DNA of 64,000 nucleotides from Aplidium turbinatum (GCA_918807975.1 OU964919.1:31751824-31815823); one strand, 5' to 3'; shown: positions 44,790 to 53,821, counted from the first letter of the stretch. Numbers and translations: made by a program. The notes: generated from the letters alone by a model not told the origin.

Positions 44790-44801
44790 TATCAAAAACA
44801 C
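44529..44801 (-). CDS. TFDP: TFDP exon with the likely start codon
   Basis: After a TTTTTTTAG acceptor the exon has 12 nt and then ATG at 44789, encoding [20 protein letters not shown] and onward to IIKQTSDG, then a GTAAAG donor in phase 0. The Gln/Val/Ser-rich composition suits a DP N-terminus. The frame is open up to the acceptor, so translation might begin in an upstream exon. An inner G|GTAACA donor would also give a joinable phase but would waste open coding sequence. Confidence 0.75.
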
Positions 44802-45361
44802 CTAAAAAAATAAATTGATTATGAAGAAAAAGTATAATTTGAGCTATGAACCTATTCAACACTTTAACCAAATAGCTTTCAACTAAAAAAGAAAACATAA
44901 GTTTACAAGACTAACACTTCGATTAGTAATTGATTGTCAGCTTCATAAAATTTTATTCCAAACATCCCAAAGTACATTAATGATGAAAATTAGTGTCACT
45001 ATGAATGTCTTTAAATGTCGCAAACCTCGTACAGTTGAATTGATAACAACGAGGTTTTTCTTTAAAAGTAAGGTCTCAAGCATAACCTTAGCCGTATTAC
45101 TATTAGTCTATAAAATATTCTATTTACCCCAGGCCAATAGCAGCCTTTTTTACAATCATAACTGCAGCCTAGCCTATCTATTCTATGCGTGCTGAAAAAC
45201 CTCTATGCTGCCACAATAGGAGCCTTTTACAATCACCAATATAACCTAGCTTACCGGTACCTATGCTGAGAAAATCTCAGCCTATCAGTTCAACTGTACA
45301 AGGTTTGCGACTTTAAAGATGCCTGACCAGATATATACGCTTAGGCGTAATGAATACCGAC
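44802..45361 (-). other. presumed TFDP first intron, nothing recognised
   Basis: AT-rich sequence upstream of the start exon. No promoter, 5' exon or repeat end is clear enough to call. Confidence 0.4.
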
Positions 45362-45460
45362 TTTTTTCTTTGGCGTATCCAGGCTTACGCCCAGTGATTG
45401 AAGATTTAGATTAGGTGGATGAGAAAACAAAAAAGCCAATCTTTGTGACCACTTTCAGGC
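45362..45460 (-). mobile_element. SINE-like repeat, copy 1
   Basis: On the minus strand this reads GCCTGAAAGTGGTCAC, AAGATTGGCTTTTTTG, AATCTAAATCTTCA and GGCGTAAGCCTGGATACG. It is closely related to the segment at 52847-52954, which carries an 11-bp target duplication. No clear pol III A and B boxes were seen, so its parent RNA is unknown. Confidence 0.65.
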
Positions 45461-45506
45461 ATGCCTTGCCAAAGATACAGCCGCATGCTCTTGAGCAGAA
45501 ACCGTT

Positions 45507-45770
45507 GTAGCAGTTCAAGAGTTACTGCAGGCCAAAAGTTACCATGGTTGCCAAATATTTCATTTAAATTTTATTTAATTTTGTTTTAAAAAATGTTAAA
45601 AATGTTAATTGAAAAGCTTGCATTAGTTTGAGAGCAATGAATTCATTGCACTTAGTTAAAAAAAAAATTCGCTTTTCTGACGATTGCGAAAACGCCGGGT
45701 ACCCCTGGTAACTATTGGACTGACAGGAACTTCCAGACTGCAATGCCGCAGAAGCAGTCCAAAAGTTACG
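45507..45770. repeat. dispersed repeat family with CCGGTGTA ends, copy 3
   Basis: GTAGCAGTTCAAGAGTTACT at the left, then GTTGCCAAATATTTCATT, and a GCAGTCCAAAAGTTAC end at the right. The left two thirds align with 8315-8530 with small changes. Confidence 0.65.
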
Positions 45771-45884
45771 AGTGCAACCTAGTTCGTACCCTGAACAGTT
45801 CGTACCCTGAAAAAATCGAGAGAAAAAATTGAAAAAAGCCGAAGTCGCTGATTGCAGTTTAATAGCACAAAGCCGAACTCGCTG

Positions 45885-46262
45885 AAAAGGGTTAGCGGAA
45901 ACTGCGGAAAAATATTTGCGGAAACTGCGATCAGCGCGGGTTAAGGTTAGAGCATAGATTACTCTATGGTTAGGGTAAAGGTTACAGGAAACTGCAGTTA
46001 ACGGAAACTTCGAAACTGCGGAAAAATGTTTGCGGAAACTGCGATCAGTGAGGGTTAGGGTTAGAGCATAGAATTAGATTACTCCATGGTTAGAGTTAGG
46101 GAAAGGTTAGCGGAAACTGCGGAAAAATGTTTGCGAAAACTGCGATCAGTGAGGGTTAGGGTTAGAGCAAAGATTACTCTATGGTTATAGACTTAGAGTT
46201 AGGGTTAGCGGAAACTGCAGTTAGCGTAAACTACGGAAAAATGTTTGCGGAAACTGCGATCA
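45885..46262. repeat. minisatellite, about 3.5 units of 100-115 bp
   Basis: Each unit contains GCGGAAAAATGTTTGCGG, AAACTGCGATCAGTGAGGG and a TTAGGGTTAGAGCATAG segment. Unit starts are at about 45902, 46017, 46117 and 46231. The array ends against the AGTCACGAAG flank at 46263. Confidence 0.85.
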
Positions 46263-46330
46263 GAAGTCACGAAGCTACCGTCCGCGGGCTTACAAGTGAA
46301 CGCCTCTAAGTCAGAATCCTTCCTGACAAG

Positions 46331-46630
46331 CAGGGCTGCGATTTTTGCCTTTTTTGGTGACCAGGTCACTCGTCACGCGCCATCATTATTCGACAAACGC
46401 CGTGCCTTACGGAAAAAAAAAAACGAGAAAAGGAAAATAAAAAGGAAAAAAAACTGAGAGAGGACTAAACGTCGTCAGGTCGAGGAACAATCGAGAGGGG
46501 GGGCATCACGTGATGCAATCATAAAAGTGCTGATTTACGTAAACTTTCTTGCGCCAGGTACTTCAAAGCAAGGTCTTAAAGCAACGCTTCAAACGAGAAA
46601 CTCCCAAGGCGTCAGCGCCGCCATTTTGAA
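46331..46630 (-). mobile_element. hAT-like fragment, inverted partner of 44113-44393
   Basis: It begins CAGGGCTGCGATTTTTGCC, preceded by CTGACAAG, and continues through TTCGACAAACGCCGTG, GGGGGCATCACGTGATGC and GGCGTCAGCGCCGCC. All of these are the reverse complement of the right part of the fragment at 43519-44393. Together the two copies flank the TFDP start exon. Confidence 0.7.
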
Positions 46631-47110
46631 CACTGAGAATGCTTTGATCGAAGTTCCAACGCCTGGCATCAAACATTTTGCAACACACGTTTCGTGCTAT
46701 TCGACACAACGGGTTTCTTTTATAGATGAAATAACCTAGGCTACGTTGAGTTGTCAACGTCTATGCCAGTTTGTATTTCGCCGTTTGAGCCAATTAACAA
46801 TATTACTCTGGTAAAAATACTGTTGGATACTTGCTATGAAAGTTTTTCACATGTAGAAAACAACCTAGTTTTCGACCAGATGTTGAGAAATACAGATATG
46901 AAAAAAAACGCTATTTTTATAGAAAGGAGTTCTCTTCCAGAACATTTTGAACACTGCGGAAAAATGCTTTGATCGAAGTTCTAACGCCTGCCATCAAACA
47001 TTTTGCGCCACACACGTTTTGTGTTATTCGATAAAACGGGTTTCTTTTATAGATAAAATAACCGAAGTAAGCTACTTTTAGTTGTCAACGTGTTTGCAAG
47101 TTTGTATTTA
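46621..47110. repeat. direct duplication of about 165 bp
   Basis: CATTTTGAACACTG followed by AATGCTTTGATCGAAGTT and TTTTGTGTTATTCGAT-type sequence at about 46621-46780 is repeated at about 46943-47110, at a distance of about 322 bp. Similarity is around 85-90% by eye. The spacer has no recognised feature. Confidence 0.7.
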
Positions 47111-47287
47111 TGTCTGACTTATGCACTTGTTGTTTCAAGATTGCAGAAATGTTTTGCAATGTGAATAAAGAATAGTAGACAGATAAACACGGTTGCAACT
47201 CGACTTCCTTCCACTAAAAGAGTTTTTGTGATTACGTAATGGGCGATTTTGCACATTTGCAAAAGCACACAACCCAGCTAGCAAAAC

Positions 47288-47337
47288 CCGTCGTTTTTAC
47301 ATTGATTCAACGTCTGCAGACGTTGAATCACAATGCA
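47288..47337. repeat. palindromic repeat copy
   Basis: GTCGTTTTTACATTGATTCA, then an ACGTCTGCAGACGT centre and the inverted half. The inner 30 bp are perfectly palindromic. Confidence 0.8.
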
Positions 47338-47479
47338 TAACATGTATAAAGAAGTTTGCTGGCTGAGAAGTCTGGACATCTGCAGGAAATTTGTCTCGCA
47401 CCAGGCGAGATGCCATCCTTTGAAAGATTTAACAATGATGGATTTATGTAACCAGTGCATGATGACGAAAACAAATTTA

Positions 47480-48017
47480 AGATTTCCTTTCCGTTATATA
47501 ACTTAAAGCTTGCAACAGCAGCACGCTCTTCAACACCTACAAGTGATGAACTCTTTGGTTTTTGCCATCTTCTAGAGTCCGCGGGTGCGGATGTTAACCA
47601 GGAACGCCTCATTTCGCTGTAACACACGCTTCATCAGCACCTAGCATCAGAAGAGCCGTTTCCTTCAATTGAAAGTTTGTGGTACAACGTCCTCACAAAG
47701 GAAATTTTTTCCAGGATTTAAGTGAGCTCATGCACTTCTGCTTGAAGTACCTGGTGCGCTATTGCAACGAATGTATCGTCAAGTCTTTCTGCTCCAGCTA
47801 CGCACTGCACGACTCGCGATTAAGGCCGCTGTCTGACAAAGCTATTCAAGATGAACTATTGGTTGGCATGTGCGGTCCACCGATTTCACTGGCGAAACCA
47901 TTGTTGCGAAAAGCACTTGACTGCCTGTTCCCAAATGGTTGGCATTTCTATCTTCAAAAAAAAGTACCGGAGATCTCCTGTCTAAAGTCATACAGAGGCA
48001 GCAAAATCAAGATCTAG
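47480..48017 (+). pseudogene. fragments of an unidentified protein
   Basis: Plus-strand frames encode LATAARSSTPTSDELFGFCH and FPSIESLWYNVLTKEIFSRI, a stop, then from 47679 an open stretch. That stretch contains FFQDLSELMHFCLKYLVRYC, ALHDSRLRPLSDKAIQDELL and ALDCLFPNGWHFYLQKK. The sequence composition is that of real coding DNA, but I do not recognise the family. A decayed transposon protein is the best guess. The flanking 48018-48322 holds nothing recognisable. Confidence 0.4.
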
Positions 48018-49258
48018 CAGCAAGCATGCCCTGGCATTAATGTTTGTGTTGTTACTAATATTCTTTCCTTTTCAATGTTATTAATTAATTCGTTCTTGTG
48101 TTACTTTACGTGATTGCATGTAGTTTGTTGCAATGTTGTACGAAGAGGCTTGTTTGCCATCTCAGCACACCTTAAATGTTGTAGGCCTGTAGCATTACGC
48201 CGTTGTTTTGTATTATCGTGGTATTGTTCCGTTTTCTTTTATCTACAGTTCATTTTTGCTTTATCTTCGCTGTGTTTCTTGGTAACTTGCATGTTTCGCT
48301 CCTAACTGTGTTTGCATGCGGGTTAGACCTCCCCAATCCCCGGACTTTCTTTTGTTTTTTTCTATATTGTGACTTTTCTGCATGGGTTTTCAATGCTAAT
48401 TTCAAAAATATGCAGAAAAAATTTTTTTGATCAACGTCTTGGAAGCTATTCGCCGTTACTTAGCAACAACTTTTCATAAAAATTACAAAAATCCCCTTTA
48501 AAACCCCTTTACTTTTAACCTAGTATGCTGATATCAAGAATATCTGAAAGCACTTCTTCAGCTGAAGAAGTTAAAAAAATATTATTAAAATTGGACAATC
48601 GGTACCAGAGTTATGACCGTTTAAGTACCCAGATTACACAGTCACGCATGACTGATTTTTGTTAATTTATTGCCAAATGATACTAGAAAAATGGTGAAAG
48701 TTGCTGTCAAGGGGTTTTTGGGGGTAAGGAGTTCAAAAAATATATCAAAAAGTATCTCAGAGCAACAGAAAAAAAGTTATTAAAAAATTGATACGAACAG
48801 TCATGCATGAATGATTTTGTCGCAGTCGCTTCATTCCTGCAATGAGATGTGTTCCTTAGACACCACAAACGTTAAATGCCTGGAGTCATACAGTATAACG
48901 AGGAACCGATCATCTCAATGTAGCTAACATCTGGGTACCCATTGCACTTGATGTTAGAATACACGCTTCATTGCTTGGAAAGAGCTCTGATCAAGTGCAA
49001 GATGGTCACGGTCCGCCACAATTTCAATAGCATATCTCACCCAGCATAATGTAGTCTATGTATCTAAATCATGTGGCAAAAAATGGATTAAGTCAGCTGA
49101 ACTTTACGATAACCTTCTGTAATGCATTTCAGGTTTCACTATTGATCAGTTAGCATTTTCTACTTGTATCTTGTATGATTATAAACGTATTGTTGGTCAG
49201 CTGTGACCAATTGTATACACTTCCATCTAATATTCCGTGTGTATTCATTTATCCATCA

Positions 49259-49608
49259 TGGAGCTGAGGAAGAGTAAAATGAACAATGGTGGTTTGCTTG
49301 GTAATTTGCAGCCTTTAAAACATTTTAAGTAAGGACAATTTGGACCAACTACTGGAGATGTTCTTCAGAAATACATATATCATCTTCAATTAAATCCTCG
49401 TAACCACCAGAATGGGAAGCTCGCAGCTTGGGATACAGCAGTATGTCTAGCAAAAGTATGGCAGCCTGCTTGCATTCCACTGATGACAAAACAAAATATC
49501 CAAAACAAAATTATTCGTTTGGTTGATGAATACAAGAAATACAAACATGCCAAAAAGGAATCTGCTGCCTTAATTAAATTTCAAGAAACACTGACAACAC
49601 GATTTATG
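49259..49608 (+). pseudogene. transposon-type protein remnant, left arm
   Basis: The frame encodes MELRKSKMNNGGLLGNLQPL, a stop, FGPTTGDVLQKYIYHLQLN, KVWQPACIPLMTKQNI and ESAALIKFQETLTTRFM. It is cut at 49608 by the insertion and resumes at 50612 (ISAKNAENLINKN, LETNQPASFGPLDRKRL). GPTTGDVLxxY followed by a W..A.IP segment is typical of a repeated invertebrate protein family and recalls the protein at 32541-33690. At least one in-frame stop is present besides the insertion. Confidence 0.6.
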
Positions 49609-50602
49609 GGAGCAAGTCTTTTAGGCGCAGACAGTTAGGCGCCGGTTAAATGGACGCGCACACTGTGGCGTCTGGATATTTAGGTGTGGAGCACTGTGGC
49701 GGCCGTTTATTTAGGTGCTATTCCTAGTAAATTCTGCAGATTGTATCAGCTTGGCAGGTAGGGCAATGCTTTTCACACAAAATGTTATATTGAACAAAAA
49801 AATATGTCATGGCTTCCGTGAGTAAAGCTGCTTATGCCGGCAATGCTTTTCCCACAAAATGTTATATTGAACAGAAAAATATATTGTATTTTAATGCGCG
49901 TGTTCCGCAATTATTTGTTGTTAGTCCAGGTTTGCGTCGGCGAAAGTTTTATCAATAAATTATATTCAAGTTTCCGAACACTACTGAGTTTACTTTTAGT
50001 TAAGTCAAATAATAACTACACTAAACATCAGTAAAAAATATACCGTAGCCTATATTCAAGTGGGTGGTAGGCTTGAGTGAAGAGTAACTTAGTTTTCTGT
50101 CAAAACCCTGACTAGGTTTAATAACGAGCAAAGTCGCACCATTATGCTTGCAACTTGTAACCAAGGTTCACATGCCCTATAGAAGTGTATTCATGTAGTA
50201 GAGCGTTGTCTCATACGTACTCGCAACACGACCAATCCATCCGAGTAGAAGTAATTGCGAAAGATAACAGATTAAGTAAAGGTCCATCTGGCTGCAACCT
50301 GTGTTCAGGATGAATAGCAAATGTCCTGTGGAGATGAGCTAAAATCAAGAGTAGTAGAGCGTTGTCTCGCACCTCATATCCACCATGCGCATTAACAAAA
50401 CAACATATTTTTCTGTTCAATATAACATTTTGTGTGAAAAGCATTGCCCTACCTGCCAAGCTGATACAATCTGCAGACTTTACTGGGAATAGCACCTAAA
50501 TAAACGGGCGCCACAGTGCTCCGCACCTAAATATACAGACGCCACAGTGTGCGCGTCTATTTGACCGGCGCCTAACTGTCTGCGCCTAAAAGACGTGGAC
50601 CC
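49609..50602. mobile_element. MULE-like element with 200-bp inverted ends, in left arm
   Basis: Both ends contain GTCTTTTAGGCGCAGACAG followed by TTAGGCGCCGGT and GCGCACACTGTGGCGTCTG, inverted relative to each other over about 200 bp. Flanks are CGATTTATG and CAATTTATG, a 9-bp duplication with one mismatch. The target is the protein remnant of the palindrome arm, which reads on across it. The interior is non-coding. Confidence 0.8.
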
Positions 50603-50611
50603 CAATTTATG

Positions 50612-50830
50612 ATATCTGCTAAGAATGCCGAAAATCTTATTAACAAAAACAAAATATTGCTATCAGAAGATAAGGCAGAAGATATTCAGTTTCTTAAATT
50701 ACTTGAAACAAACCAACCAGCATCTTTTGGACCCCTTGATAGAAAGAGGTTGAAACACTTCAAGAATTATGCATTGAAGAATCGAATAAAGCATGATGTA
50801 TGTTTGTTCCCAGTATGCTTAACAGCCTAA
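50612..50830 (+). pseudogene. protein remnant, left arm, after the insertion
   Basis: The frame encodes ISAKNAENLINKNKILLSED, KAEDIQFLKLLETNQPASFG and PLDRKRLKHF, identical in type to the right-arm copy at 51173-51393. It is the continuation of the remnant at 49259-49608. Confidence 0.6.
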
Positions 50831-51397
50831 TGAATTTTAAAGTAACATACCTATTAATTTTTGATACAGATGCATAAACAAGACTCTTTTTAGAGATAAA
50901 TGCAGATTCTCAGCCATCTACCTCAGAACTTAATTTACTCTCCTCGTCATCAGCAGAGACAGAATTTAATACTGATGAAGAATTCATACATACTGCTGCT
51001 ACCACTACTCATAACAAAACTATAAGTACTAATTTTGTTTTAAAACTTAATAGAGATGACTGGATAAAAAAAACTGATACTACATGCTGACAGAGGGATC
51101 CCTATCAAAAATTAATAGGTATGTTACTTTAAAAATCATTAGGCTGTTAAACATACTGGGAACAAACATACATCATAACTTTATTCGATTCTTCAATGCA
51201 TAATTTGTGAAGCGTTTCAACCTCTTTCTATCAAGGGGTCCAAAAGATGCTGGTTGGTTTGTTTCAAGTAATTTAAGAAACTGCATATCTTCTGCCTTAT
51301 CTTCTGGTAGCAATGTTTTGTTTTTGTTAATAAGATTTTCGGCATTCTTAGCAGATATCATAAATCGTGTTGTCAGTGTTTCTCGAAATTTAATTAA

Positions 51398-52387
51398 CCC
51401 TCTGTTTACCGTGGGGTCCAATGGACCCCAAAACAAATTTCCCTCTGCGATTGCTCAGTAGATATAGCAGATGCGATATTGATATACCTTGACTTTTCAC
51501 AGCTTTGCTTGATCTTTAAGACAATATAATAATTATTTATCTCAAACAAACGTTAGTAGCATAGAAAACAATAATAGCATCTTGTACCGTGGGGTCCAAT
51601 GGACCCCAAGCCTGCTGCATTCGAAGTAATCGTGAATTACAACAGCACTAAAAGGGGAGTCGACACTATTGACACAATGGTTAGGAAATACACTTCTAAA
51701 AGAATGACGAGAAGATTGCTGATAGCTCTATTTTACAATATGATCGATGTCACTGCTGTCAATGCTTTTGTGGTATGGCATGAATTGCAAGGCCAAAATA
51801 GCAGCACAACACTGAAGCATGCATGCATGAAAGAGAATAAACTTTTAGATCCAACTAGGAAAAGAGCTTGCTGGATTACCAGCTTCGACTTCAATATCAA
51901 CAAGACATTTAAATTCGCAACAAAATAAAAGAAACAGCTGTTGAAGATCAGGCGCCAAAATCAAAGAAGGCTAGATGCTATCTTTGCGAAAGACACAAAC
52001 ACCAAACATGCAAACAATTCTGTACTATTTGCAAACTCAACGTTTGCCAAGAACATTCGAAAATTATTTGATCATGAATGCGATAATATATAAACTCACA
52101 AAATTTTAGCTAATTATCTCAGTAGTTTCACCATTGCTCAAGAATAGACCAATTCCGTAACAATTTTGGTTTGTGCATGGGCTACTGTATGACTTGTTTG
52201 TTAAATTTCGAGTATTTTTCGTTTTTCTACAGTGTTTATAAGTTATGATCTTTGTAGTCTGTTACGTCCTTTCCCATTGAGTTTTAATTTCATCATCGGA
52301 ACTGATTTTTTTTGTCCAAAACAAGTCCTTTGGAGTTTGAGGTCCAATGGACCCCAACATTATATTTTTTTTTCGGTAGACAGAGGG
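51398..52387 (+). mobile_element. internally deleted piggyBac element
   Basis: The terminal repeats CCCTCTGTTTACCG and CGGTAGACAGAGGG are flanked by TTAA on both sides (51394-51397 and 52388-52391), the piggyBac signature. Palindromic GGGGTCCAATGGACCCC motifs lie just inside the left end, again at 51590, and in part near the right end. It sits in the right arm of the palindrome. Confidence 0.92.
51599..52074 (+). pseudogene. piggyBac transposase C-terminal remnant
   Basis: From 51599 the frame encodes NYNSTKRGVDTIDTMVRKYT and then TRRLLIALFYNMIDVTAVNA, the conserved last part of the piggyBac catalytic domain. After a stop and a change of frame comes a cysteine-rich tail (RCYLCERHKHQTCKQFC, CKLNVCQEHSK), the chromatin-binding zinc domain of piggyBac transposases. 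The N-terminal part and first catalytic aspartates are missing. Confidence 0.88.
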
Positions 52388-52846
52388 TTAAGGCAGCAGA
52401 TTCCTTTTTGGCATTTTTGTATTTCTTGTATTCCTCATCCTCAACCAAACAAATAATTTTGTTTTGGATATTTTGTTTTGTCATCAGTGGAATGCAAGCA
52501 GGCTGCCATACTTTTGCTAGACATACTGCTGTGTTCCAAGCTGCGAGCTTCCCACTCTGGTGGTTACGAGGATTTAATTGAAGATGATATATGTATTTCT
52601 GAAGAACATCTCCAGTAGTTGGTCCAAATTGTCCTTCCTTAAATCGTTTTAAAGGCTGCAAATTACCAAGCAAACCACCATTGTTCATTTTACTCTTCCT
52701 CAGCTCCATGATGGATAAATGAATACACACGGAATATTAGACAGAAGTGTGTACAATACGTTTATAATCATACAAGATACAAGTAGAAAATGCTAACTGA
52801 TCAATAGTGAAACCTGAAATACATTACAGAAGGTTATCGTAAAGTT

Positions 52847-52954
52847 GCCTGAAGGTGGTCACGAAGATTGGCTTCCTTGCCTTCCCGTTCACTCAATCTA
52901 AATCTTCATCCACCGGGTGTAAGCCTGGATACGACAAACAACAACAAAACAAAC
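52847..52954 (+). mobile_element. SINE-like repeat, copy 2
   Basis: GCCTGAAGGTGGTCACGAAG to GGATACGACAAACAACAAC, ending in an A/C-rich tail. It is flanked by the 11-bp duplication ATCGTAAAGTT, and the left arm of the palindrome shows the empty site. This pins down the unit at 108 bp. A diverged relative is at 45362-45460. Confidence 0.8.
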
Positions 52955-53409
52955 ATCGTAAAGTTCAGCTGACTTAATCCATTTTTTGCCACATGATTTA
53001 GATACATAGACTACATTATGCTGGGTGAGATATGCTATTGAAATTGTGACAGACCGTGACCATCTTGCACTTGATCAGAGCTCTTTCCGAGCAAGGAGCC
53101 TAAGGGGTTTCAAAGGGAATTTTTGTACTTTTTATGAAAAGTTGTTGCTAAGCAACGGCGAATAACTTCCAAGACGTTAATCGAAAAAAAATGTTATGCA
53201 TATTTTTGAAATCAGCATTGAAAACCCATGCAGAAAAGTCACAATATAGAAAAAAACAAAAGAAAGTCCGGGGATTGGGGAGGTCTAATGCAGGTATGTG
53301 CATAACCATTAACGTACTAAGCGAGACTAAAGAGATGCCAAAGGAAAAATTCTCTATCACGCAGTAATTCAGTAATTCGCGGCCAAACACTTATAACCTG
53401 ACTATTGTG

Positions 53410-53717
53410 ACGTCATACCACTATTCGACAAACAAACGCAGAATTTTTGGTTGTTCGACAAGAAAAAATCGCAGCCCTGCTGACAAGCGATGATTTGTTC
53501 GCGCCCGGTCTGAAGCGGGCGATCGTCTTTCTTTCAGCGAAGCTGCGAAGAGGCCGCTCGGGTCGGTCGTGACCAAGGTGTCGAGGTAGAGCGTCGAATC
53601 ATTGAAGACCGGGGCATCGTGATCGCTAGAACAGTATTTCGTCTGCAATTCGTTGGGAGTAAGCCTTCTGGTCTGCGATTCGTCTTGTCATAAAATGACA
53701 AAGCCGCCGCCGTGCTC
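53410..53717 (-). other. GC-rich coding-like patch of unknown origin
   Basis: Around 53480-53650 the base composition is clearly richer in G+C than the surroundings. The minus strand has an open frame (53421-53648) with LDTLVTTDPSGLFAASLKER. Its right flank shares TTCGACAAG and AAATCGCAGCCCTGCTGACA with the hAT-like fragments at 44393 and 46331. I do not recognise the peptide; it may be captured coding DNA inside an hAT-type element. Confidence 0.35.
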
Positions 53718-53821
53718 GCAAATAACAATTGATAAGAAAACATAAATAAATTAAAATAAGAAATTTTTGAAGAGAAAACAAAAATCACAAGGAACAGAAA
53801 AGATACGACACAATCATAACA
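53718..53821 (-). mobile_element. LINE 3' UTR fragment
   Basis: About 105 bp (minus strand TTATGATTGTGTCGTATCTT and onward) is nearly identical to 54940-55042, where it forms the 3' untranslated part of a LINE. The copy has lost its coding part. Confidence 0.7.

Larger units (their letters stand above)
51173..52730 (-). pseudogene. transposon-type protein remnant, right arm, split by piggyBac
   Basis: On the minus strand 52730-52392 encodes MELRKSKMNNGGLLGNLQPL through NAKKESAAL, the counterpart of the left arm without its early stop. After the piggyBac insertion (51398-52387), 51393-51173 continues with KFRETLTTRFMISAKNAENL and FGPLDRKRLKRF. The right arm is thus the better-preserved copy of this unidentified protein. 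Confidence 0.6.
48323..53288. mobile_element. 5-kb palindrome: two inverted arms of one element
   Basis: The left arm starts TTAGACCTCCCCAATCCCCG at 48323 and the right arm ends with its complement at 53288. The arms can be followed inwards, apart from later insertions and an unmatched 470-bp stretch on the left (about 48495-48965), to about 50870 and 51094. That leaves a loop of about 220 bp. Each arm carries the same protein remnant pointing towards the centre. Inserted later are a MULE-like element (left), a piggyBac remnant and a SINE-like repeat (right). It is either a transposon with very long inverted repeats or two copies fused head to head. Confidence 0.8.

Noticed and set aside
44529-44801. 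Direct splicing of the 44.5-kb exon to the 27.1-kb exon
   Set aside because: With the GTAAAG donor the phases disagree and a stop follows; the 55-nt exon at 42452-42506 resolves this.
48018-48322. Plus-strand Phe/Leu/Cys-rich open frames as a membrane protein
   Set aside because: T-rich low-complexity translation with no homologue pattern.
52847-52954. tRNA gene or tRNA-derived SINE
   Set aside because: No cloverleaf or convincing A and B boxes; kept only as a SINE-like repeat.
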